64,000 nt of DNA from Cricetomys ansorgei. Taxonomy: Eukaryota; Chordata; Mammalia; Rodentia; Nesomyidae. The stretch covers positions 1,488,001 to 1,552,000 of the forward strand of contig JAMJFZ010002575.1 of NCBI GenBank assembly GCA_026225945.1. Reading direction: 5' to 3'. Shown here piece by piece: positions 1 through 10,330 of this stretch. The position numbers were made by a program, and so were the translations under genes. A model generated the notes under the pieces. The model saw nothing but the letters and a program-made list of their open reading frames with translations. It was not told the origin of the DNA and did no database searches. Numbering within the stretch: position 1 is the stretch's first letter; every line of letters starts with the position of its first letter.

Positions 1-566
1 ATGCTGCCATCTGTAAGCCCCTGCTCTACAAGGTCACCATGTCCCATCAGGTCTGCCTCTTGATGACGGTGGGTGTGTATGTAATGGGGCTTGTTGGTGC
101 AGTGGCCCACATAGTTTGCATGCTGCGACTCAGTTTCTGTGATGGCAACATCATCAATCACTACATGTGTGATATACCTCCTCTCCTGAAGCTTTCCTGC
201 ACAAGCACTGCCATTAATGAGCTGATGCTTTATATTGTTGTGAGTGTCAATGTAACAGTGCCCAGCCTGACTATCTTTGTATCTTACATCTTGATCCTTT
301 CCAGTGTCCTTGGCATCCATTCTGCAGAAGGCAGGTCAAAAGCCTTCAGCACCTGTGGCTCCCATGTAATAGCTGTTTCTTTTTTCTTTGGAGCCTTAGT
401 ATTCATGTACCTTAAGCCTTCTAGTGCATCTGTGGAGGATGATAAAGTATCTACCATTTTTTATACCATCGTGGGCCCAATGTTGAATCCTTTCATCTAC
501 AGTTTAAGGAATAAGGACGTCCACATTGCACTGAGAAAAACTTTGAAGAAAAGGATGTTTGCCTAA
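1..566 (+). CDS. Olfactory receptor OR1, OR8-like, C-terminal 187 codons (5' cut by window edge)
   Basis: This is the last 187 codons of a class II olfactory receptor, a seven-helix odorant GPCR of the sensory neuron membrane. Base 3 opens the codon matching residue 128 of the full-length paralogs, just after the DRY motif, and the frame runs to a TAA at 564-566 with no break. Visible family marks are the TM3/IC2 AICKPLLY segment, the three extracellular-loop-2 cysteines, SY in TM5, SKAFSTC in TM6 and PMLNPFIYS in TM7. The spacing equals that of OR2-OR4 with no indel. The reading frame starting at 39 is internal, not a true start. In TM4 it shares GLVGAVAH with OR4 and its 3' flank also resembles OR4's, so OR4 looks like its sister. 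Truncation is due only to the window edge; intactness upstream is unknown. Confidence 0.95.
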   Translation, partial: AAICKPLLYKVTMSHQVCLLMTVGVYVMGLVGAVAHIVCMLRLSFCDGNIINHYMCDIPPLLKLSCTSTAINELMLYIVVSVNVTVPSLTIFVSYILILSSVLGIHSAEGRSKAFSTCGSHVIAVSFFFGALVFMYLKPSSASVEDDKVSTIFYTIVGPMLNPFIYSLRNKDVHIALRKTLKKRMFA

Positions 567-1587
567 CTAGCATCTGTATTTGTTATGGAAGTAAAATCTC
601 ATGACATTTGGGGTTTACAACTAGGGAGAAGACTGAGGAGTAGCTCATTGTACGAACATTTGCTTACATGTGCAAGACCTTGGATTTTACCCACAGTCCT
701 GAAAACAACAGTGGAAATAACTACTTAAATAATAACGAAATTAAAACAAAAACCTATGAGGCTAGAGTGGGATCAAAATTAGTTAATATTGTGCAAAATT
801 AAGTTAATTGTAAAGCAAATTTCAGAATTAAAGACAGTGAAGGATGATTTACCCATAATCCTCTTAGGGTAGAAAAAATAGTATAGTCTGTATTTTTCCA
901 AATTGCAAGTATCTTTTTTTCAGTGTTAAAAACTGAGAAAACACATTTACTAATAAGGTAGACTTTAGCCATAGAAATCAAGAGGACTAAAGTATAAAAC
1001 ACTGAGGGAGATTTTACTCAGACACGGTAGCGTCATGCTATTCTTTTAAATGTACATATTTACTTTATTTCTCTTGCTGTGTGTATTCTTGGGATAATAT
1101 CCAGGCCCTCTTGCTTGGTAGCAAGTGCTCTCCAACTGAGCTCCGTTTTAAGCTCCACTGTGACTAGGATATTTTACCTAGAAGTCTTTGGTTGTTGTGA
1201 CACAGAGACTGATTTCAGCAGTCTTAGTGGCAGTGACTCACTAATTCAGCTAGTGAAACTCTGATAAGATTTGTAAGCCATTTTGAAAGTTTTGTTTGTT
1301 TGTTTTTGTTTTTTATTTTGTTTCTCCAAAGGCTCAAGTAAAGGGGTGGGGAGGAATGTCCTTTTCACTCAGGACTTTTCTCTGTAGTCTTAAAGCAGTT
1401 TGGTAAAGAGGAGCTGATGAGTCTGTTGTGATTCCAGTCCTCTCAGACAGAAAGTGAAACAATTTAGGTTTTTCAGGATAAAGAGAACTTATATTAGCTC
1501 ATTCCCTCATGGACTTGAAGACAAGCATGTGACTATAAGGGTATGGTATATCTTTATTTATAATAATTTGACTAAATTTGTTTATTA
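567..1587. other. OR1 3' flank with two tRNA-derived SINE remnants
   Basis: This is the conserved 3' flank found after every OR here. At about 616-720 it holds an ID/B4-like tRNA-derived SINE remnant on the + strand (gaggagtagctcattg, then a B-box-like segment). At about 1050-1180 it holds a second one on the - strand (agtgctctccaactgagct). Both sit at equivalent places in all four units, so they predate the duplications. Where OR2 and OR3 have AATAAA after the stop, this copy reads aattaaag at about 826. Nothing else is recognised up to the LTR at 1588. Confidence 0.6.
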
Positions 1588-2121
1588 TGTGATGGCTTAA
1601 ATTATGTTTTAAGTTTAAATTACTCTGCTTAAAATGTCTGTAAAATGAAATTTCCTCTAACCTGAAAGTCTCACTGGCCCAAGGAGAGATGGAAAATTAT
1701 TGGACATTTTCGTTTTGTATAATTTTAACAAAACTTTTATTAAATATCAAGATGATGGTCACAATATTAACTTCTGCTTCTTCTTCTGTACACAAAGCCT
1801 GCTTGTTCCAGACAACCAGGACTTGCAAGACAAATGTTTTGTGATTGCACTTAGGCATGATTGTATTTAGGGAAAAGATATGTGCTTGTATGTAAACAGA
1901 AAGTCACTTTCTGATTGTAGCATGTATGTCTGCATGTAAATGCCATGTAACCTTATGGTGTTTGTTTTGCTTTGTCTGTATAAACCTGTGTTTATACAGT
2001 GCGGCATCATGGGAATCTGGAGTCCCAGGTATAGCCCTGCCAGGCCAGTATCTGAATAAAAGCCTCTTCTTTGTTAAAATTTATTCTTGGTCAGACTGGT
2101 GAATACCCCAGACCTATAACC
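1588..2121 (+). repeat. 5' LTR of the ERV1 provirus
   Basis: The LTR runs from TGTGATGGCT to ctataacc, the last base being a probable A-to-C change from CA. It carries a TATAAA box at 1979-1984 and a polyadenylation signal AATAAA at 2055-2060. It aligns along its length with 6063-6806, apart from the microsatellite in the 3' copy and many substitutions, which points to an old insertion. Confidence 0.8.
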
Positions 2122-2123
2122 TT

Positions 2124-2141
2124 TGATGGTCCTGCTGAGAT
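2124..2141 (+). promoter_or_regulatory. Candidate retroviral primer binding site
   Basis: The 18 bases starting TGATGGTCC lie two bases (TT) after the LTR, the spacing seen in gammaretroviruses. By eye, 12 of 18 positions match a tRNA-Gln type site; tRNA-Thr fits slightly less well. The tRNA assignment is an inference from a decayed site. Confidence 0.35.
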
Positions 2142-5100
2142 ATGGGTCTTCAGCCAGAGCCTCCAGTTTTTCTGACCAGGCTGGGTCCTTGCAGGCTCTC
2201 ATTCTGGGTACTGACACAGAAATCAGAGAGGCTCAGTGTTTGGTAGAGATGTTGGCAAGTTCTCAATGCTTAGATTGTGGAAAAGAGGCATCTAAAAGTC
2301 TCCGGAGATACAGGTAGTTACCCTGTCTGTACTGTGCATTTGTGGGACTTGTGGAAACTCTGGATGCAGTGTTGACTTCCCAGTCACAAGGACTGCCAGG
2401 ACACCACCTGCCCTCACTGTTTGTTTCTCTGTGGGCTTCCAGCCTGGGAACTGAGAAACTGGGGAGGCTCTGTGCTTGCACTGAAAAGCAGCTGCTGGGT
2501 TTATGAATGAAGGTGGCCTCCAAATGTTTGTTTTTTTTTCTGGTCTTCTCTGACTGCATAAATGTTCTGTTTCTTTAAATTTCTATTTGTAGGATATATA
2601 TTTTCTGGTGTGTCCATACATTTGTTGCAGTGTTGAGTGGATTGCTTGTTGTGTTGCTTATTGTTTTTGAAAAATTGCAATGATAGGTCAAAATATTTGA
2701 TTCAGAAATACCTGGATGATCTGTGTTCTGTGTTTGTTGGTTTTTTTTTTTTTGTCTCTGTCTCTTCTATGTGTTTCTGTGCCCTCATTAATCTTTTCCA
2801 GTTACAGGCAGACATGGTAAACTATCTCAATGACGCTCTCTTCCGGAGATGCCTAATCTCAGCTCCCTGCACTGTGGCACTGCAGCAGCTGACCAGCCCA
2901 GAGGCTCTTATCTCTGAGATTTCTTTATTCTCTATTTGCTCTGATTTTTGTCTCTTGCAACCTGATTCAGTTTTTCAGGGACTCAGGTGTCTTTTAAGTA
3001 TGGATAATATTAAAATATTATTTCATGCCTTTCTACTTTATTGAAAAACTGTCTCTGAAGTTGGGATATAGCTTCCTCCCATACCCAGACCCAAGCATGC
3101 TTGTTTAAAAGTTTCTACCAAAACCTCTGCCTATGTCAGGTGGGCCTGACTTTATGACAGGGAGAATAAAATAAAACAGCACAGGAGAAGACACTATGTG
3201 CTTTCCAACAGCTAAAACTAGACTATTCTCAATGGAGCTTACCGCTATTCATCATGTACTCTTTTTGGTTTCATTTAACGCTCTAAGACTTTTACTAAAG
3301 TATAAACTTTATCTCAAGATTTGTAAGACTATTATGTAAACTTTATGTACCTCAAGATTTGTACATTTATTGGTTATAATTAAAAATCTGCAAAATCTGT
3401 AACAAAAGTTAACATAAGCATGTAACAAAAAGGTTGATAGTTGAAAATCTATACATAGGTAATCTTCATTTACTACAACATATTGTGTATGTAAGCTGAA
3501 TTCAAGTCTTTTTCAAAAATATAGATTTTTTAAACAACTGCCATGTAACTTCACCAGCATCTTGATTGACTATGTGGTATAAACTAACAAAGGAGGCAAC
3601 AACAGATCTCCAAGATATTTTGGACTAGGATGGATTTTTGTATGATAATTTTTCTCCTGAAAATAAAAATAACAGATGACAAAATCATAAAAACAACATT
3701 TGTGGGAAATAGGATTTGAAAGCAATGCTTGTTTTAAAAGACATTAAACTATACCTACATGCATTTATATACAAGGATTAAGAATAAAAATAAAAAGCGT
3801 TATAGATGGTGGAATTTATGCAATTCTCTCTTTTATTCTTGCAATGTTTTTTACTATAATGCCTGAGCAGCTCGAAACATTTGGGAAATAACACTACAAA
3901 GGATATGATAATCAAAGATATAAATAATTTTAATATAATTTTAATTTTAATAATTTTAATAATTTTATTCTTCAATCAAGAAAACATAAATGAGATTTTA
4001 TTTACTATGTTTGGTAACTATTTGCTCTTTTGAAAAATGGATAAATAACCTGTCTTCTGAGTGTCAGAAGATATTCTCAGAATAATGTCATTGATTACAC
4101 TAAAGTGTTTGTCTTTAAATGTCTTCAAAATTCACTGGGTCTGAATGCAAAGATTCGTTTAGTAATTATTTATATAATTTAGTAATTATTAATTCTGCCT
4201 TTCATTTTAAATAGAGGGCTATGGCCAGATAAATACATGAACTAATAAAATACACCAGCTTTGGATCCAGAGGAATAGACCTGAGAAATCCATTTAAGAA
4301 GGGTCAAGACAGAAAATGCAGCCAGAAGAAAAACCAAGTAAGACAAGAAACGAAAGCCTCCTGGTTTAGGGCTGCTTGTCTCTGGCCAGGTTTCTTACTG
4401 CCGATCTGATAGTTGCTAACAGGGACCAGCTAGTTGGATTTCCTGATTGAAAATATGATGTAGGAAAGACCAACAGAGGTTTAATATCATGAGATAGCAT
4501 CTGGCTAAGATTTTAGATAGACTAAGATGGCAGAGATCTTGTTATTCTAGATAAAGGATAACAGAAGTTTGTGAAGTGAATGACTTAGGATGAGAAGAAA
4601 TAAGAGAGAAGTTAGGAATGTGGGAAGGAGATGAGATGCTAAAGACTTAAGGCTACAGCTACAGGCTGTGATATTCCTATTTATGCTGTAGAAGACTATG
4701 GCCCAAGCAGTCTGGCAAAGGGCCTAAAGAACATTTTTCCTTACCTAAAGTCTATTAAGGCTGTCAGAAACTGAGTTAAGAATGTATGACTGGTCTCTGT
4801 TTTTGCTAACTTTGATAAGCTTTAACTATTTGGACAAACTGAATCATAGAAGAAACTGAAATTCTGTAATGATGCACTATAAAAGGACAAAAAATAATTT
4901 CTCAGTCTCGATATCGATTGCATTTATGATTTCAATAATATGATTTTTAAATTCGAACTTAATAGAAATAAGACTGAAATCCTAATCTACAAACTCATAG
5001 ACTGTTAAAGAGAATTAAGAAATGCAAGTTAATAGCCACCTTATAAATGATCAAATTCTTTAATGTGATCAAAACTAGGCTTATAATTATGCTAAATATA

Positions 5101-5330
5101 AATGCAATCCATTTTATAGGAACAAGTTTTATTTAGGCTTCTGTATATGTTTTCAAGGTTAAGCCTAAAAAGCTAGTAATTAAGAATAAATAGAGTTTAT
5201 TTAAAATCAGGAAAACAGATTAACAAGACGACCCTCAAAACTCTTCAGAGATCTCCTGAATATGGTATATAAAATTTTTTAATAAAGGCTTTCTGTGATA
5301 GGCAAAAAAGCTAGATCTGAAAGGTAGCCC
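2142..5330 (+). other. Provirus interior without a recognisable coding domain
   Basis: This interval should hold the leader and early gag of the provirus. I see no intact retroviral domain. The reading frame at 2637-3044 (135 codons) contains a YLDD string, but it lies upstream of the gag knuckle, the wrong place for polymerase. An AT-rich run of TTAATAATTT-like repeats lies at about 3928-3966. Parts of 3060-5300 could be later insertions; I could not identify them. Confidence 0.4.
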
Positions 5331-5620
5331 TGAGGTCTCCTCCAAAGATGACTTTGCTTGGATTATGGTAATGGTAACCACTGGAAAAACTGCTCTATGC
5401 TTCATCTGTCATCAGGAATCTGCCTGAACTGTGGACAAGTGGGACACTGGAGAATTGACTTCCCCCTTTTCCCTCTTCAAGGCAGGCCCATCTCTCAAGT
5501 TTATAACCCACAGGAAAGTCTCTTAACTGAATGCTAATGTGCCCTGTGTGACAATGAAAGAGTAGGACACAGAACCTGCTCTATGCAGAACAAGGAGGTC
5601 ATTGTATTAAGAGAAAATTG
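5330..5620 (+). pseudogene. gag nucleocapsid (CCHC zinc knuckle) remnant
   Basis: One frame shows a nucleic-acid-binding zinc knuckle: Cys codons at 5421-5423 and 5430-5432 and a His codon at 5445-5447. The codon expected to give the last Cys (5460-5462) now reads Phe. A second, poorer Cys/His cluster follows at about 5538-5580. Stops and frame changes surround both. This is consistent with the 3' end of a retroviral gag gene, long inactive. Confidence 0.55.
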
Positions 5621-5820
5621 TTTTTTTTTTTTTTTTATGCAAACCACTTGGGAATCATTATAGGTGATTTGGCTGTACTCCAAATTAAAAAAAAACAAAC
5701 CATAATCAACCAACCAACCAAACAAACAAATTAAAACAAAACCAAAAAACAAATATACATACAAACAAATAAAACCCCAAAACATTGCAGACAGAGAAAA
5801 GCCCCAAACTGAAATAAATG
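5621..5820. repeat. Poly(T) and A-rich simple sequence inside the provirus
   Basis: A poly(T) run at about 5622-5637 is followed by an A-rich tract at about 5688-5778 with AACC and AAAC units. It separates the gag remnant from the env tail, so this is where pol and most of env were lost. Confidence 0.6.
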
Positions 5821-5837
5821 ATGGGTTCCCGTTCTCA

Positions 5838-6028
5838 TTTTAAGGTCCCTACCCCTGGCTAATAATGGTACTATTGGCTATTGCAGAACCGTAGTGCTTC
5901 TGCTCCTGCTGATTACAGTTGACCCTTGTATCATTAATGCCTTAGCGAGATATATAAATTCCCCTCTGGTTGCCATTAAGCTGATGGTTATTAAATCCCA
6001 ATATGAACAGCTACCCACAGCAGAGTGA
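5838..6028 (+). pseudogene. env transmembrane-subunit C-terminal remnant
   Basis: An open stretch encodes a leucine-rich membrane segment followed by a short basic and polar cytoplasmic tail ending QYEQLP-TAE, with a TGA at 6026-6028. Position directly before the polypurine tract and LTR, and the overall pattern, fit the C-terminus of a gammaretroviral envelope. Only this tail survives, and the rest of env is absent. Confidence 0.65.
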
Positions 6029-6047
6029 AGGATTTGACTCAGGATAC

Positions 6048-6062
6048 AAGTCAAGGGGGGAA
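6048..6062 (+). promoter_or_regulatory. Polypurine tract of the ERV1 provirus
   Basis: The run aagtcaaggggggaa abuts the 3' LTR start (TGTGATGGC), as expected for the plus-strand primer of reverse transcription. Confidence 0.8.
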
Positions 6063-6552
6063 TGTGATGGCTAACATTGTGTTTTAAGTTTAAATTACTG
6101 TGCTTAAGAGGTCTATAAAACAAAATTGCCTATAGTCTGAAAGCCCCACTGGCCCAAAGACAGTTGGCTTTCCAGAATGCAGAGGAATGTTAAGAACCAT
6201 TCTTCTTTTGTATCATTTCAGTGACACAATTAATGAAAGTGTTGTTTATGCAAGTGAATAGTCACAATGTTAACCTCTGCTTCTGTAAACAAAGCCTGCT
6301 TGTTCAAGACAACCAGGACACCTGAAGTAGGCATGTTTGTTAAGAGGTACTTAGGCATGATTGCACTTAGGCAAAGATATGTTCTTGTATGAAAATAGGA
6401 TGTAACCTTCTGATTGCAGGATGTATGTCTGCACACAAATGGAATGTAACTTTATGGCCTTCCTTCCTTCCTTCCTTCCGTTCCTTCCTTCCTTCCTTCC
6501 TTCCTTCCTTCCTTCCTTCCTTTCATTCTTTCTTTTATCCTATCTATCTATC

Positions 6553-6607
<55 letters not shown>

Positions 6608-6806
6608 ATCTGTCTTTCATTCATCTTTATGAATCCCTTGACTTATGTGGCTAGGCACTACATCATGGGAATCTACAGCAAGGGAATCCAAAGTCCAGGA
6701 TGTAGCCTTAGGGGGCAATTATCTTAATAAAAGCCTTTTCTTTGTTAAAAATAAATGTATATTTTGTCAGACTGGTGAATCTGTGAGCAACCCCAGGCCC
6801 ATAACA
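6063..6806 (+). repeat. 3' LTR of the ERV1 provirus, interrupted by a microsatellite
   Basis: It begins TGTGATGGCT and ends cccataaca. AATAAA at 6726-6731 matches the signal at 2055 in the 5' LTR. Where the 5' LTR has its TATAAA box, this copy has the (TTCC)n/(TATC)n block, so its core promoter is gone or replaced. Confidence 0.8.
6458..6608 (+). repeat. (TTCC)n then (TATC)n compound microsatellite
   Basis: TTCC repeats run from about 6458 to 6521, then after a short pyrimidine bridge TATC/ATCT repeats run from about 6539 to 6608. The 5' LTR lacks both. The repetitive protein frames at 6389-6727 are artefacts of this block. Confidence 0.95.
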
Positions 6807-6810
6807 ACTA

Positions 6811-7583
6811 GTTATTGGAAGAGGAATTTTGTCTTTTCCTCAAATAAATTATATAATCTGAAGTTATTTGCAGTCAGTTCTTAACTCTTTAAAGATTTTT
6901 TACTTTCATAATGTCTTAGAGATCTACATACAATGATGGATTTTACTCAAGCAGCAAAAGTAAACTGAATATATATGTTTTAGACATCAAGGTATATAGG
7001 CTTTGGTCAAACATTAAAAATATAGCTGTGAAGAAGGCTGAAGATGCTTGTGATCTCAGAAGGCTATAGAAAGGTGATAAAAATAATTTTTGTGCCTGTG
7101 AGTTTGTGTCACAAAACTAATACACAATGTCTTGAATGAATGTAATTTTACTGAGAACAACTGTCTAACCATCTTGGTTTGGCTGGTAGGAAGGGCTCTT
7201 TCTGAGGAGATGACAGGTGACTTGACTGAAGGCAGGGTGCCGGCAGAACATCTAATCAGAGGGAAGAGCTGAGCAGTGTTTCAGGGACAGGAACAATCCT
7301 GATCACGAAGAGGAATGTTCATGAGAAACAGGTGCATACTATGGAAGAGACTAAGGAGAAGACTGTGAATACATATATTTTTAAATTGGCAAATAACAAT
7401 TGTGTATATTTAATGAGCAAAGTCTTATAAAGTGACATATATTGTTTACCTCATAGACAAGTTGAGGGACTGACTATGAGTAGAAGGAATATAGCCATTT
7501 GGGGCAGGACAGAAATACTAGGCTCCCAAAGAAATAATAGATTGTTTTCAAAATGGCATTTGAAGACTGAGTTCTTACATATT

Positions 7584-7651
<68 letters not shown>

Positions 7652-8120
7652 AATAGATGCCTACAACACACTGTTCATCACCAATCACACAGGTCAGCTA
7701 GAAACCCTGCAGGATGCGATCTATCATTGGTCATTTGTGTCCTCTATGCCAGGTATTGTGATGAGCAACGGAAATCTAGAATGGCTTTTTTCACTGAAGT
7801 CTCATGCCTTATGTTTCCCTGGGTAAATTTTTCCTCAGTGATGTCAGCCTTCTGATCAAATCTGAGTACTTAGTATTTTCATATCCTCACTTGTTTATCA
7901 TTTCTTTGGGTAGAGGACATTTAAACACATCTCTTATAATAAGATAGATTTTGGTGTCCATGCTGAATCCTATAGCCTTAGGAATTTCGGATGTCAGACT
8001 TGCTGTGAAGAGAACCATGAAGAGTCTTACCAACTCATCTATCCTTTGGTGTTTCTCTTAAATCTGTTTCTGTTTGTCAGCTGTTTCCTTCTTTTACTTT
8101 GTTTGTCTTTTTTATTACCT
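6811..8120. other. OR1-unit 3' arm, non-coding
   Basis: This segment aligns with parts of 22109-23400, 36463-37750 and 50860-51300, for example the block around 7150-7300. It is duplicated intergenic DNA with no gene recognised. It contains the (AG)n tract at 7589-7647. Confidence 0.6.
7589..7647 (+). repeat. (AG)n microsatellite
   Basis: Nearly pure AG dinucleotides. The equivalent points of the OR2 and OR3 units (about 22862 and 37216) have only a few AAAG/AG units, so the tract expanded in this unit alone. Confidence 0.95.
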
Positions 8121-8252
8121 TTTTTGTTGTTGTTTTTTGAGACAGGGTTTCTCTGTTGTAACTCTGACTATCCTGAGATTCATAGAGATCTGCCTGTCTC
8201 TGTCTCCCGAGTGCTGGGATTAAAGACATGTACCACCACCATCACCACCTGG
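8121..8252 (-). repeat. B1 SINE (Alu-like)
   Basis: On the + strand it reads gagacagggtttctctg ... gtgctgggattaaagacatg, the reverse complement of the rodent 7SL-derived B1 with its A-rich tail at the low coordinate. It interrupts the arm shared with the OR2 and OR3 units. Confidence 0.9.
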
Positions 8253-8609
8253 TTTATTACCTATTTTTTATTTTTTTCTTCTCAAGTTTCTACAGTGTCC
8301 TTTTATCTTCCACTATGCAATGTTACTTGTATATGACCATCCTTGTCTGGAAGTATCCACAGATTCATTTGTGTCCAAGGTGGTGTCCCTCAACTTAAGA
8401 CCACGCTCTGCTACCTCATTTTATTTAAAGATAACACTGCCCACTGCTTTCTATTGCATATCTTTTCTTTCCAAGACAAATCATGGACTTGTGTTCTTGA
8501 TCTCAAACTGACTTCTTTCTTGATTTTTTGTAATAACTTTGTATATTCATTTTCTCATTTGATGGGTTTATTTTCTCCATAGGCATTAACATAGAGAAGT
8601 GTAATTGTA

Positions 8610-8920
8610 TGTGTACTACTGGGACGACTCAGCAAGGATGACAATGAGGCATTTTCATAAGTGGAAGCCCTGTCAGACCTCAGCAGAGGGAGCCACCATC
8701 CTGGCCAGTACCAGACTCGATAGACAGTGGAACCCTGAGCATCTGAGCTCAGGTGTTTTTATTCATTCAGAACTCCACAGGTGCAAATCATAAGCAATCA
8801 ACCTCCCCCCCACAGAAATCCAACACCTGAGGATCATACAAAACACAAGATCTAGGCAGACCCCCATCCAACAGTTCACATAACAATTTCAAGAATAACT
8901 AAAAATAAACTTCCCCAACA
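8610..8920 (-). mobile_element. Solo LTR of element E (class II ERV)
   Basis: Reverse-complement copy of the roughly 330-bp element E LTR (compare 13288-13618), starting at 8920 with TGTTGGGGAAGTTT. Flanks are imperfect direct repeats: atagagaagtgtaattg at 8591-8607 and agataagaagtgacataattg from 8920. The same locus in the OR2 and OR3 units (about 24400 and 38750) has a single copy of that flank and no LTR. Confidence 0.75.
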
Positions 8921-9344
8921 GATAAGAAGTGACATAATTGTCAAAATTTCAGTAATTTTCATATTAATTTGCTAGGTGTTTGTGTCACCTTAATTTATTT
9001 TTTACTTTATACTATGGCATTTATCCAAAAATAACATAGGAAATATTACATGCAGCAAACAATTGGAACCATATTGAATAAAGAAAATATATTTATATTT
9101 AACACAGTTATGTCGGTAGTAATTACAGTTAGTACCTATAGAGTTCAAGAGAAACACCCGGTGTATATACAGTTGTTGGCAACAGCCCCTGGCTAGTTTG
9201 TCTTTGTATGTACTTTAGTGCTCAGGCAGAGCAGGTTTACTCTGAGATCTCTCAGAGCATGAGTATGAGCACGATGGGCCTATGTACTGGGTTGGTTACT
9301 TTCTGCCTAATACAGGTTGTTCATCAATCTATCTGTTTGAGATT
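8921..9344. other. Junction of the OR1 3' arm and the type A arm
   Basis: Sequence to about 9100 still aligns with the OR2 and OR3 arms (compare 24411-24640). From about 9150 it aligns instead with 56190-56360. No coding signal is seen. Confidence 0.55.
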
Positions 9345-9720
9345 TTGTTTTTTTACCATTTACATACTTGTTTATTATTTTTGTATTACTTTTTTGAGAG
9401 TTTCATGCAAAGTACTTTTACCATATTCATTCCCTGACCCAACTCCTCCTGGGTCTATCCACCCTGTTGGTAAACACTATGTTAAGTGTTCTTTTCTTAA
9501 CCATGACATTCAATTTGTGATGCCCATATCTTCTTGTACGTGTGATCTTCTGCTGGAGCATGGTCAACTTATGAGCAGCAGAACTCTTAAAAATGACTCT
9601 CCTTCTTCCAGCATATCAGTTGACTATACCTCCTTTACTAGGGATAGGATTCATGTTCAGCCCTCTCTCCATGCTGGGATTTTGTATAGCTTGAGCTTGC
9701 TCTGATTTTACAGACAGCGA
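9345..9720 (-). repeat. L1 3' UTR fragment (rodent Lx-type)
   Basis: The + strand reads ttttgagagtttcatgcaaagt followed by pyrimidine-rich sequence, the antisense of a rodent L1 3' end, continuing to ccatgctgggattttgta. The 165-codon frame at 9208-9705 is a by-product. Confidence 0.65.
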
Positions 9721-10139
9721 GGAAATCCAAAGAATCACTCAAGAGTTTTAAAACTGCCCTGCAGTTTGAGGTTTTCCCCCCCGCCACCAAATCTTTCCAT
9801 TTTACTCTTATATCTTGACTGTCAGCCTTTTTATTCCTTTCAGGTCTGAGATTTCCATCACTGACTCCTGGCCCCTCTTACTGTAGGCATTTACCATAGT
9901 AAGCATTTTCCAAGTCTTACTATTTTTTGATATCACTCTCTAAGGGGATCTTAAAGGGTGGATCTCAAAAATACTAGGTGTTTTTCAGAATTGGCTTAAA
10001 GCATTGCTAATTTAATGAATATCTTGATATCAAACAAGTTGGTTGAATAGAATAGTGAATTTAAGAACAGGTACTTAATTACATATCCAAATACTTTTTG
10101 AGCAAATGAAAATAATTCCATTGGGAAAATAAATCTTCA

Positions 10140-10330
10140 TGCTCAGGTGTAGTTGGATAAGACAAATTGAACTCCATTTTTTTTTGTTCATTTTCAATTT
10201 TGCTTCATTTTAAGAGAGAAAGAACATAATGCTGGGTGGGTATAATAAGGGAAGTACTAGGAGGAATTAGGGGGGAGAAAGAATATGATCAAAACATATT
10301 GTATGAAATTTTTTAAATACAAGTGAAACT
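10140..10330 (+). repeat. L1 3' UTR terminus
   Basis: Ends with gaatatgatcaaaacatatt then gtatgaaatttttt, the usual end of rodent L1 elements. Part of the sequence before it (caggtgtagttgg) recurs at 56785 and, inverted, near 57830. Confidence 0.65.

Larger units (their letters stand above)
1588..6806 (+). mobile_element. Decayed gammaretrovirus-like (class I, ERV1) provirus
   Basis: This is a provirus with two LTRs in direct orientation, both opening TGTGATGGCT, a primer-binding-site candidate, a polypurine tract and short internal coding remnants. The 4-bp target duplication is ATTA (1584-1587) and ACTA (6807-6810). The matching site in the OR2 unit reads ACTA once (22105-22108), and the OR3 unit shows the same at 36459-36462. 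A 4-bp duplication with TT between LTR and primer site fits class I elements. The interior is only about 3.9 kb: a gag zinc-knuckle remnant lies near 5420 and an env tail ends at 6028, so pol and most of env are missing. Stops and frameshifts are frequent. It cannot encode a functional virus. Confidence 0.85.

Noticed and set aside
2637..3044. 135-codon frame with a YLDD string suggesting reverse transcriptase
   Set aside because: It lies upstream of the gag knuckle, with no other polymerase motif around it; most likely chance.
6389..6727. Ser/Phe/Pro- and Tyr/Leu/Ser-rich frames
   Set aside because: Translations of the TTCC and TATC microsatellite.
7476..7826. 116-codon frame with an Arg-Glu repeat
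   Set aside because: Produced by the AG microsatellite; paralogs lack the frame.
9208..9705. 165-codon frame
   Set aside because: Runs through antisense L1 3' UTR; no domain and no conservation in the second A arm.
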